A stretch of DNA of 7,030 bases from Acidobacteriota bacterium (GCA_021780415.1 JAJXYW010000101.1:1-7030); one strand, 5' to 3'; numbered from the stretch's first letter, positions 1-6,236 are shown. Numbers and translations: made by a program. The notes: generated from the letters alone by a model not told the origin.

Positions 1-1586
1 AGCTCGGCCCGAACCTGATCGAGTTCCGCACGCTGCCTCTCCAACGCGCCTCGGGTCTGGTCCGAATCCACAGTCATCGCCACAAGGTCGGTCCGAACCT
101 GCTTCAGTTCCGCGCCTAGCTGCACCCGCTCGCGGAGAGCCTGCGCCAGCTCCTCGTCCTTGCGCGTCAACTCTCCTTGGACCTGGCGGAGCCGCGCGGT
201 CTCCGCTTCGAGGCTGGCCTCGGCCTGCCGCGACCGCTCTCGCTCCGCCTCCAGCGCGGCGCGGGTTGGTCCCAGCTCCGCCGCGATGGCCTCGGCCTGG
301 CCCTTTGCCTCGCGGAGGGTGGCCACCTCCCCGCGCAGTGTCGCTTCAACCACGAACCGCGACGCCATGGTGCGGCCCACCACCTCGGAGAGGGCCGGGC
401 CCAGTTCGCTCGGCACTGACCCGCGGTCGAGCAGTTCGATCGCCGCGGCGGCGTTGCTTCGCGCCAGTTGGGCAAGGCGCACGACCCGCTCCCCACGCTC
501 CTTGCGACGAGTGCCGCCTTCAGCCAGGGCGTGCTCCATCTGCAGCGCCACGGCCCGTGCCTCGATGTCCGGGAGCTGAACGACGGACTGCTCCGCACCG
601 ACCTGCCGCATCGCCAGATCGACCTTTGGATCGTACGCCAGCGCCACGGCGGGGACGCCAGCAAGCGCGGCAAGGATCACGGAGTGAAGGCGCATCCCCA
701 CCACCAGATCGCAGCCGCCCAGGATGGCGCCAAGCTTGGCCGGGTCGCTGTCGCCCGGCGCCACCGAAGCACGCTCCGGATGGCGCAACAGGGAACGCAC
801 CCGTTCCGCCACGGCGGCGTCGTCCTCGGACGGACGAGAGGATCGCTGGAACGGCACGAACAGCAGACGGGCCTCGTGCCTCGCCAGAAATGCGTCGAAT
901 CCGACCGCCAGTTCGTGCTCCCAGAAGTAGGACGCCACGCCCACGTCCCAATGGCGCAGGGCGACCCCCACCAGGAGTTCCGACCCCTTGCGCGCGGTCT
1001 GGACGAGGCTACCTGGCGCCGGGGGACCGCTCACGAGCGGCAACGCGAAGGCGGGGTCCGCGGTCACGCGCAGGTGCGCCGGATTGACGCCGAGGGAAGC
1101 GACGATGCGCGCCGACTCCTCGTCTCGCAGCGTGATGACCTGGGCGGCGTCGCAGGCGGCGCGCACGGTACGCCGCCCATGCTCCGAGGCGAGAGGGCCG
1201 ACGCCGATCGCGTACAGCATGACCGGCCGGCCGCAGAGGGCGCCGAGAATGGCAGGCTCCGCGTAGAACGTGATGCCGTAGTGCCGGTCGGTGAAGAGGC
1301 TGTCCGGGTCGATCCCCGAGTACTCCTGAAAGAGGCCACCGCCGCCCACGAGCACTAAGTCTGCGGTGCGGACTTGGGCCGCGATCGCGGGCACGTCCTG
1401 CCAGTGGACCGCATCAACCCCGTGGCTCGCCTGGGTCGAGGCGGGGTTGCCGGAGATCACGGTCGCGGTGAGCCCGGGTCGCAGCGCGCGCAGCTCGCGC
1501 AACATCCCGGCGAGGATCAGCTCGTCGCCGGCGTTCCCGAAGCCGTAGTAACCGCAGATCACCACACGCGCGTTGCGTGACGTCAT
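1..1586 (-). CDS. csaB: CsaB-type polysaccharide pyruvyl transferase with long coiled-coil extension (3' end beyond window)
   Basis: Reading the reverse strand from the ATG at 1586 gives an uninterrupted 528-codon frame to the window edge, with no stop. Family hallmarks are visible: N-terminal GYYGFGNAGDELIL (residues 12-25), a GGGGLF stretch near residue 80, LRDEES in the middle, GMRLHS (297-302) and YDPKV (318-322). These match the CsaB branch of polysaccharide pyruvyl transferases, which move pyruvate from phosphoenolpyruvate onto a cell-wall polysaccharide sugar as a ketal; SLH domains recognise that group. The catalytic part ends near residue 370-400, about the usual family length. From about 410 to the edge the protein is Glu/Arg/Ala/Leu-rich heptad-like sequence, predicted coiled coil, which ordinary CsaB lacks. 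No signal peptide is seen, so the enzyme is probably cytoplasmic. A GGAGG lies 10 nt upstream of the ATG (1597-1601). Divergent SLH-protein genes lie nearby. The family call is firm; the exact sugar substrate and the missing C-terminus are unknown. Confidence 0.88.
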   Translation of the reverse strand, partial: MTSRNARVVICGYYGFGNAGDELILAGMLRELRALRPGLTATVISGNPASTQASHGVDAVHWQDVPAIAAQVRTADLVLVGGGGLFQEYSGIDPDSLFTDRHYGITFYAEPAILGALCGRPVMLYAIGVGPLASEHGRRTVRAACDAAQVITLRDEESARIVASLGVNPAHLRVTADPAFALPLVSGPPAPGSLVQTARKGSELLVGVALRHWDVGVASYFWEHELAVGFDAFLARHEARLLFVPFQRSSRPSEDDAAVAERVRSLLRHPERASVAPGDSDPAKLGAILGGCDLVVGMRLHSVILAALAGVPAVALAYDPKVDLAMRQVGAEQSVVQLPDIEARAVALQMEHALAEGGTRRKERGERVVRLAQLARSNAAAAIELLDRGSVPSELGPALSEVVGRTMASRFVVEATLRGEVATLREAKGQAEAIAAELGPTRAALEAERERSRQAEASLEAETARLRQVQGELTRKDEELAQALRERVQLGAELKQVRTDLVAMTVDSDQTRGALERQRAELDQVRAE

Positions 1587-1662
1587 CGGCAGGCATCCTC
1601 CGCAGGTGTTGCAGCGAATCGTTGGCACCGTTCGCTATTGCGACCGCAGCGGCCGTCCGGCC

Positions 1663-1848
1663 TCAACGAAATCCGTCCTCGTACTCGAATTGTCTGCGCT
1701 CGACCGGCTCCCGGGTCTCCTCCTCGCGAAGCAGCGGAACCGTGGCCCGCCGTTCTCGAGGTACGAAGTTCTCGCACAGGCGGCGGATATTGCCACTGGC
1801 GTGGCATACCCGCTGGCTGGATCGGGAGTCCTGACAGACCTCGATCGC
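1663..1848 (-). other. Possible gene remnant, reverse-strand open frame (61 codons)
   Basis: The frame is open from just after a TGA at 1849-1851 down to a TGA at 1663-1665. Its product is mixed polar and hydrophobic and looks protein-like, including SGNIRRLCENFVPRERR, EEETREPVERR and a FEYEDGF C-terminus. About three quarters of third codon positions are G or C. It has no ATG, GTG or TTG start. The adjoining frame upstream (from 1912, MHLVQDAGEAWRLVVQKLL) also looks protein-like, so the two could be one gene split by a frameshift. I do not recognise a family. It may equally be chance in GC-rich DNA. Confidence 0.22.
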
Positions 1849-1935
1849 TCAGCTCCAGCAATTTCTGGACCACGAGACGCCAAGCCTCCCCCGCGTCTTG
1901 CACAAGATGCATTCCCGCTGTTGCGCTCACAGCTG

Positions 1936-1963
1936 GATTCTAGCCCGGATCAGACCGGGAATC
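1936..1963. repeat. Inverted repeat / potential hairpin in the spacer
   Basis: CCCGG (1944-1948) and CCGGG (1955-1959) form a stem around a six-base loop. GATT (1936-1939) and AATC (1960-1963) extend it across an unpaired CTAG on one side. There is no T run on either side, so it is not a standard intrinsic terminator. It could be a protein-binding site or an RNA structure between the two reverse-strand open stretches. Confidence 0.35.
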
Positions 1964-1972
1964 GAGCTGCGA

Positions 1973-2203
1973 TCACCCCTTGGGGCGGCGTGAGAGGCTC
2001 AAGAACAGCGATGCGGACGGCTCCCGCTCGAGCGACGCCCCTCTGCCTTCCCCGTCGCATCGCGCCTCAAGGAGCGCCTCCAGCAACCTGATGCCCCCGG
2101 AACCTGTCGCGACGACCACCACAGCGACGCGACAGAACTCGCGGCCCGCTTGGCCGCCTGACAGCAGCTGGCGCTGGAGGGAGTATCGCGCCCAAAGGGT
2201 ATC
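1973..2203 (-). other. Possible small gene or remnant, reverse-strand open frame (76 codons)
   Basis: The frame is open from after a TGA at 2204-2206 to the TGA at 1973-1975. The product includes YSLQRQLLSGGQAGREFC, a hydrophobic VAVVVVATGSGGIRLLEALL segment, and a polar tail ending SLSRRPKG. By hand count roughly 80 percent of third positions are G or C, against about 70 and 55 percent at first and second positions, the order expected of real coding DNA in a high-GC genome. There is no ATG; internal GTG codons could start about 49 residues. No Shine-Dalgarno stands out and no family is recognised. It could be the C-terminal end of a decayed gene. Confidence 0.25.
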
Positions 2204-2277
2204 TCACGACGTCACGCCAATTGGGGGCGACGGCGGAACCCGTTCGGTGCGCCGGACGGATGGAACTGGGGCTTCCC

Positions 2278-2436
2278 ATGATCGGTCGGCTGAGGATGGT
2301 CAGCGTCGGCGTGGTGTTCCCGGCGGTGGTTGGCTTCATGCCGGTACCCGGGCAGCAGGTTGCAGTTGAACAGGGCCAGACGGCCTTGGCCAAGTCGGTC
2401 TACACGCCGCCCGCGTGCGTGCCTGGTGTGCCGTTT
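2278..2436 (+). pseudogene. Detached 5' part (signal peptide) of the SLH/beta-helix gene
   Basis: From the ATG at 2278 the frame gives MIGRLR, a hydrophobic core (MVSVGVVFPAVVGFMPV), a short linker, and VYTPPACVPGVPF. The first part is a plausible signal peptide, and the last part is the usual lead-in to a cysteine-containing SLH module. After TTT at 2434-2436 this frame degenerates into serine/proline/arginine-rich noise and stops near 2544. The SLH module continues one frame back: re-reading T2436, or restoring one T, gives VPF-SDITCTTGFDPW. The two frames together would encode about 450 residues. An alternative in-frame ATG lies at 2260. Neither start has a good Shine-Dalgarno. A real loss-of-function mutation and a one-base sequencing or assembly error cannot be told apart here. 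Confidence 0.72.
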
Positions 2437-3629
2437 CCGACATCACCTGCACGACAGGGTTCGACCCCTGGATCGAGCAGTTCGGGCTTGACGGCATCAC
2501 CGCCGGTTGTGGCGGCGGCCTCTACTGCCCGAGCACACCGGTGACGCGCGACCAGTTGGCGGTGTTCCTCGAGAAGGCGATGCGCGGGACGGCGAACTGG
2601 CCGCCGCACACGGTCCTCGTCTTCCACCACCAGGCGGCGGAGACCAACTCCGATGTCAACTCCGGGACGGAACTGCTCGGATTGGTGGCGGCCGTACCGA
2701 GCTCGGGGCCGGAGGCGCCGTCGGCGAGCAATCCGTGGCTGGTCAAGGTTGGGCCCGGCCTCTTCGACCTCGGGTCGGGCTCGCTCATACTGCCTGCGTA
2801 CACCGCCATCGAGGGTGCGGGCCAGGACACCACGGTGACCACGGCCACGGGCTCTGAATATTCGGGTGCTGCCACCGTGAGCGTGGGCGGCTACGGGCGG
2901 TTGAGCCGACTGACCGTCAACAACTCGAGCGGCAACGCGTTTGCAATCGCGGACTTCATCGCTCCCCCGGCGGGCGGGATTGATTTCAGCCATGTGGCGC
3001 TCAACGCTTCCAGCCCACCGCACACGGCTTCATCCGCATGGTGTCTATACACGATGGGCGACTGGGGCTTCTCCATCGTGGACTCTGAGTTCACAGCTCA
3101 CGGCGCGTTCGACGACGAAGCCATCATGGTGAACAGCAACGGCAGCGAGGTGAGGCTTGACGGTGTGCAAGTCCACGCATCCACGCCTGATCCTGCTGGC
3201 ATCGCCAAGGGGCTTGACTGCAATGGATCCTCGCTGGCGATCACCAACTCGCGTTTCTATGTCTCCGGTGGTAGGTCCCGATTTGGTATCCATTTTCAGT
3301 CAGGGGGCGGTGGAGGGTTTGGCCCTCGGAACAGTGAAATCTACACAAATGGGCCGATTGTTGCTGTAGCGGCGGGCGTGCTGGGAAGCTCGACACTGCT
3401 CGGAGGCATCATCATCGCACAGGGAAGCGCCGTCCAGACGGCTTTCACCACTAACTGGAACATCAGCAACTGCCGCATTGAGGGAGCCACTAGCTGGCTT
3501 GGCAACTCTAACGCCACCGTCACGGTCGGCGCCTCCAAGCTCGTCGGCACGACGAGCAACAGTGGTGGGACCGTGAATTGCTTCGGTAACTACACGGGGA
3601 CAGCGTTCCTCGCCAATACCTGCCCGTGA
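2415..3629 (+). CDS. SLH-domain, parallel beta-helix (pectin-lyase-like) surface protein, main part of a frameshifted gene
   Basis: The frame is open from a GTG at 2415, but true homology starts at about residue 8, where an SLH module begins (SDITCTTGFDPWIEQ, GITAGCGGGLYCP, PVTRDQLAVFL; residues 8-57). The GTG is probably not the native start, because the native 5' end sits in the other frame (2278-2436). After a linker come WLVKVGPGLFDLGSGSLILP and YTAIEGAGQDTTV (about residues 110-140), typical of the first coils of right-handed beta-helix proteins. The rest is serine/glycine/asparagine-rich with repeated short strand-turn units (LSRLTVNNSSG, IVDSEFTAHG, VRLDGVQVHAS, LAITNSRFYVSGG, ISNCRIEGA), as in pectin-lyase-fold repeats. 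No catalytic residues could be assigned, so carbohydrate binding or cleavage is not claimed. If expressed from an intact allele it should be exported and held on the surface through SLH. Third-position GC drops in the 3' half. Confidence 0.82.
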   Translation: MRAWCAVSDITCTTGFDPWIEQFGLDGITAGCGGGLYCPSTPVTRDQLAVFLEKAMRGTANWPPHTVLVFHHQAAETNSDVNSGTELLGLVAAVPSSGPEAPSASNPWLVKVGPGLFDLGSGSLILPAYTAIEGAGQDTTVTTATGSEYSGAATVSVGGYGRLSRLTVNNSSGNAFAIADFIAPPAGGIDFSHVALNASSPPHTASSAWCLYTMGDWGFSIVDSEFTAHGAFDDEAIMVNSNGSEVRLDGVQVHASTPDPAGIAKGLDCNGSSLAITNSRFYVSGGRSRFGIHFQSGGGGGFGPRNSEIYTNGPIVAVAAGVLGSSTLLGGIIIAQGSAVQTAFTTNWNISNCRIEGATSWLGNSNATVTVGASKLVGTTSNSGGTVNCFGNYTGTAFLANTCP

Positions 3630-3679
3630 GGAGGTGGCGGGGACCGGCTCGGTATCGGCCGGACTCATGTTGGAGCTGC

Positions 3680-3768
3680 TCAGTTCGGCCAGCGCAGCCC
3701 GAGCGTCTTGGCCAGGAAGACGGCCATCCGGCCACGCGTCACCGGTGAGCCTGGGCAGTAAAGACCAC
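3680..3768 (-). pseudogene. Orphan C-terminal fragment of an SLH domain
   Basis: On the reverse strand, ending at a TGA at 3680-3682, the frame reads GLYCPGSPVTRGRMAVFLAKTLGLRWPN. This aligns without gaps with the C-terminus of the SLH protein encoded at 3922-4713 (GLYCPESPVTRAQMAVFLSKALGLHY, then three residues to its stop), including the stop position. Upstream of GLYCP the expected aspartate/proline/tryptophan half of the module is absent and the frame turns into unrelated sequence. It therefore looks like the last third of an SLH module from a gene whose body has been lost. No start codon or Shine-Dalgarno serves it. Confidence 0.75.
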
Positions 3769-3806
3769 GGAGTGAGACTGCACTGGACGACCGAGACCGT
3801 GATGAC

Positions 3807-3835
3807 TTGACATGACCGCATCGACCGACTAGATT
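3807..3835 (+). promoter_or_regulatory. Sigma-70-type promoter for the downstream SLH protein
   Basis: A perfect TTGACA (3807-3812) is separated by 17 bp from TAGATT (3830-3835), which matches four of six positions of the -10 consensus. Transcription would begin near 3842, giving a leader of about 80 nt before the ATG at 3922. The leader carries a run of seven Ts (3848-3854) and the palindrome GGGAATTCCC shortly before the Shine-Dalgarno. It lies just beyond the truncated end of the reverse-strand SLH remnant. Confidence 0.6.
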
Positions 3836-3906
3836 ACCCTCCATAAGTTTTTTTCTGTCCTGTCGATCTATGGAGCGTGCGGCTTCGGGAATTCCCTCTC
3901 GGGGGA

Positions 3907-3913
3907 GAAAGGA
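3907..3913 (+). promoter_or_regulatory. Ribosome binding site of the SLH protein gene
   Basis: GAAAGGA ends 8 nt before the ATG at 3922. This favours 3922 over the next in-frame ATG at 3928, although both would keep the same signal peptide core. Confidence 0.6.
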
Positions 3914-3921
3914 CGTGATCT

Positions 3922-4713
3922 ATGCGGATGCGAAACCTCGGTCTTTCTGCGGTTGTGGTCGCTGCCCTGGTGGTGGCCGTACCGGCCTTCGCCCAGCAGG
4001 TGGCCTTCGATGGAAGCATGGTCGACGCCAACGCGGTGCCGAATGCCCCGTCGATACCTTCGGTGGTGAACCCTCCGGGAAACGATCCACAGACGTACGG
4101 GACAGACTCTTGGGTGACTTGGGAAGCCGGCGGTTGCGACGCGATGCTGCGCGCTGGGGCCTGGGCTGATAACAACTGTGCCTACCTGCAGTCGACCAGC
4201 GCCTCGAATCTTTCCGTCGGGTACCCGATTCACATCCCGACTGGAGCGGTCGCGCAGTACGTGCGGATCTACTTCAACCAGACTGTCCTAGGTGACACGA
4301 TCTCGGCCGGGTTCTGGAAGACCACTTACTATGGCAGCATGACTGACATTTCCAACATGTCCCCCACCGCGACGACGGCGGGGGACACGATGCAGCAGTG
4401 GGGACCGTTCACCGAGGTCATCGACAACAGCCCCAGCGCCAACACGTACTCATTTCTTGCAATCACTAGCGGGACAACCAAGATCTACAAGATGATGGTC
4501 TATTACAAACTCCAGGTTTCCCCGGCGCCGGGGACAGCGACCTTCACCGACGTCCCGACGAGCTACTGGGCGTTTCAGTACGTCGAAGCCCTGGCCGCGT
4601 CCGGCATCACCGGCGGCTGCGGTGGCGGCTTATACTGCCCCGAGAGCCCGGTCACTCGCGCCCAGATGGCCGTCTTCCTCTCAAAGGCACTCGGGTTGCA
4701 CTACGTGTACTGA
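3922..4713 (+). CDS. Secreted protein with C-terminal SLH domain
   Basis: The product has 263 residues. Residues 1-24 form a clear signal peptide: MRMRN, a hydrophobic core AVVVAALVVAVP, and an AFA cleavage site before QQ. Residues 25-200 form a globular region I do not recognise. It is rich in Thr, Ser, Tyr and Asn with alternating hydrophobic residues (PIHIPTGAVAQYVRIYF, TISAGFWKTTYYG, YKMMVYYKLQV), so a beta-sandwich is likely. Residues 206-258 are one SLH module: ATFTDVPTSYWAFQYVEALA, GITGGCGGGLYCP, PVTRAQMAVFLSKAL. The two cysteines in GCGGGLYC are unusual for SLH. SLH modules normally bind pyruvylated cell-wall polysaccharide, so the protein is probably a non-covalently anchored surface component, consistent with the CsaB-type enzyme in the same cluster. 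It forms a single-gene unit with its own promoter, Shine-Dalgarno and terminator. The function of the N-terminal domain is unknown. Confidence 0.92.
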   Translation: MRMRNLGLSAVVVAALVVAVPAFAQQVAFDGSMVDANAVPNAPSIPSVVNPPGNDPQTYGTDSWVTWEAGGCDAMLRAGAWADNNCAYLQSTSASNLSVGYPIHIPTGAVAQYVRIYFNQTVLGDTISAGFWKTTYYGSMTDISNMSPTATTAGDTMQQWGPFTEVIDNSPSANTYSFLAITSGTTKIYKMMVYYKLQVSPAPGTATFTDVPTSYWAFQYVEALAASGITGGCGGGLYCPESPVTRAQMAVFLSKALGLHYVY

Positions 4714-4734
4714 GTCTGCGTGAGGTATCCCCGA

Positions 4735-4771
4735 GCGGCCCGCCAGGGAAACCCGGCGGGCCGCTTCTTTT
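4735..4771 (+). terminator. Intrinsic (rho-independent) terminator
   Basis: A perfect 10-bp stem, GCGGCCCGCC (4735-4744) with GGCGGGCCGC (4755-4764), is extended by GGG/CCC around an AAA loop with one bulged A. TTCTTTT (4765-4771) follows directly. It lies 21 bp after the SLH gene's stop codon. The reverse strand has no T run after the hairpin, so it serves the forward gene only, although the opposing Sel1 gene converges on it. Confidence 0.9.
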
Positions 4772-4863
4772 ATGTGCGGCACCATCAGAACCATGGCGCG
4801 CCCCTGCCGAACCCAGCTCTTCTCGGCTCGGGCGTCGCCACGATTGGTGCTTGAGCGAGGCGC

Positions 4864-6231
4864 TCAGCGTGCCTGCGGCGTCGGTTGGCTCGGCGGCACC
4901 TGGCTCGGCATTGGCTGGCTCGACGGGGCCGGGCAAACATCGTCGAGCTTGCGGCCGCGGAACATCTTGAGCGCCCAGGACTGGCCGTGCCGAGCCGCGG
5001 CGCAGTACCACTTCGTCCCCTCCTTAGGGTCCTTCGCCACCCCCCAGCCGTTGGCGTAGAGGTTGCCGAGAGCATACATGGAATCGGCGTCGCCCTGGTC
5101 GGCTCCGCGCTTGAACCAGGTCATCGCCTGCGCATAGTCGCGGCCCACCCCCTGCCCATCCATGTACATGGAGCCCGCGGCGTACTGCGCCTTTGCGAGG
5201 CCGGACTCGGCCGCCTTCAGGATCCACGAAAAACCCTCCTCGGGTTTGCGGGCCGTCCCCGTACCGGTGGTGAGTGCGAGTCCGAGCGCGTACTGTGCTT
5301 CCGGAAAATCGTTCGCGGCAGCGCGCCGGTAGAGCTCGACCGCCTTGGCCGGGTCCTTTGCCACGCCCTGTCCCTCCGCGATCATGTGGCCAAGGTCGTA
5401 GCACGCGCGCGGGTGCCCCTGGTCGGCCGCCTTGCGCAGCCACTCCACCGCCTCGGCTTCGTTCTTTGCCACGCCGTTTCCCTCGGCGAGTGCGGCGGCG
5501 AGGTCGTACTGTGCCTGGGGGTAGCCGAGCTCGGCGGCACGCCTGATCTTCTCCAGCGTGCCGGCCTCCCCCGGCTTCGCTCCGGCCGCCGGGTTGAGCT
5601 GGGCAAGGCGGTAAACTGCTTCCGGACTTCCTTGCTTTGCCGCCGCGCGTAGCCACGTCACCGCCTTGGTGAGGTCCTTCTCCACGCCCACGCCCTGCGC
5701 ATAAAGCGTACCCAGAACTTCCTCTGCAGGGACGTATCCCTGCTGCCCGGCAGAGATCACCCAGGACGCGCCGACCGCCTCGTCCTTGGCAACGCCACTT
5801 CCCTTGAGGTAAAGCAGTCCGATGGCGAACTGGGCGGGAACGTGGCCCTGCTTGGCCGACTTCTCGAGCCAGCGCGCGGCCTCGACGGGATCGAGCTTCA
5901 CGCCATGTCCTTTGAGGTAGGCGAGACCGAGGTCGTATTGTGCCTTGGCGTGGCCCAGAGACGCTGCCTTCCGGTACCAGTTGACCGCCACCTCCGGGTC
6001 GGCGGCGACCCCCTGCCCCATCTCGTACATGTAACCGAGGTAGAACTCCGCCTCGATGTTACCCGCCTCGGCGAGAGGCTTCCACATCTCGAGCGCCTTC
6101 GCATAGTCGTTCGCCTCATAGGCTTTCAGCCCAGCGGCGAGAGGACCGCCCGCCCCCTGTGCCGGGGCGTCAGCGACCGATAGCACACCAACGAGCAGAA
6201 CCAGCCCGATGCGGCCAATCGCAACCCTCAT
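4864..6231 (-). CDS. Secreted Sel1-repeat (TPR-like) protein
   Basis: From the ATG at 6231 the product has 455 residues. The start is set by a GGAGG five bases upstream and by an immediate signal peptide (MRVAIGRIGLVLLVGVLSVA, likely cleaved after APA at residue 24). An in-frame ATG at 6414 would bury this signal behind 61 low-complexity residues and is rejected. Residues 31-57 form a TPR-like half repeat. Residues 58-417 hold ten tandem repeats of about 36 residues of the Sel1 type (A-x-AQYDLGxxYxxGxGVxKDxxxAxxWxxKAAxxG). Repeat 5, around NPAAGAKPGEAG, is degenerate and slightly shorter. The tail is a Pro/Gln/Ser-rich segment (SSQPMPSQVPPSQPTPQ). Sel1 repeats are alpha-helical solenoids that scaffold protein-protein contacts. 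The partner is unknown; with a signal peptide it should act in the periplasm or outside. It opposes the SLH gene and follows the S74 gene in the same direction, 213 bp away. Confidence 0.92.
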   Translation of the reverse strand: MRVAIGRIGLVLLVGVLSVADAPAQGAGGPLAAGLKAYEANDYAKALEMWKPLAEAGNIEAEFYLGYMYEMGQGVAADPEVAVNWYRKAASLGHAKAQYDLGLAYLKGHGVKLDPVEAARWLEKSAKQGHVPAQFAIGLLYLKGSGVAKDEAVGASWVISAGQQGYVPAEEVLGTLYAQGVGVEKDLTKAVTWLRAAAKQGSPEAVYRLAQLNPAAGAKPGEAGTLEKIRRAAELGYPQAQYDLAAALAEGNGVAKNEAEAVEWLRKAADQGHPRACYDLGHMIAEGQGVAKDPAKAVELYRRAAANDFPEAQYALGLALTTGTGTARKPEEGFSWILKAAESGLAKAQYAAGSMYMDGQGVGRDYAQAMTWFKRGADQGDADSMYALGNLYANGWGVAKDPKEGTKWYCAAARHGQSWALKMFRGRKLDDVCPAPSSQPMPSQVPPSQPTPQAR

Positions 6232-6236
6232 GGCAT

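Larger units (their letters stand above)
1587..2277. other. Long divergent spacer without a confident gene
   Basis: This stretch separates the reverse-strand pyruvyl transferase from the forward SLH/beta-helix gene and should hold both promoters. I found no convincing -35/-10 pair for either gene; a TAGAAT hexamer on the reverse strand near 1939-1944 has no matching -35. The forward-strand open frames here are arginine/serine/proline-rich and look like antisense shadows. Two reverse-strand stretches with coding-like composition and an inverted repeat are listed separately. Confidence 0.6.

Noticed and set aside
468..1358. Long forward open frame of 296 codons over the pyruvyl transferase
   Set aside because: It is the antisense shadow of a gene with clear CsaB motifs; the translation is His/Arg/Gly-rich with no family features.
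1414..1596. Small reverse frame starting at the ATG inside GGAGGATG upstream of the pyruvyl transferase
   Set aside because: It overlaps the transferase 5' end in another frame and is Arg/Ala-rich without features; the GGAGG better serves the ATG at 1586.
2430..2440. Programmed -1 ribosomal frameshift in the SLH/beta-helix gene
   Set aside because: The bases around TTT do not form a canonical X XXY YYZ slippery heptamer and no clear downstream stem was seen; mutation or sequence error is simpler.
3630..3660. CCGGC/GCCGG hairpin after the beta-helix gene as a terminator
   Set aside because: The stem is only about five base pairs and no T tract follows.
3300..3821. Reverse open frame of 173 codons overlapping the beta-helix gene
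   Set aside because: It is a different frame from the SLH remnant and has shadow-like composition; only the short frame ending at 3680 shows homology.
4885..5652. Forward open frame of 255 codons over the Sel1 gene
   Set aside because: It is antisense to ten recognisable Sel1 repeats; its repetitive look is inherited from them.
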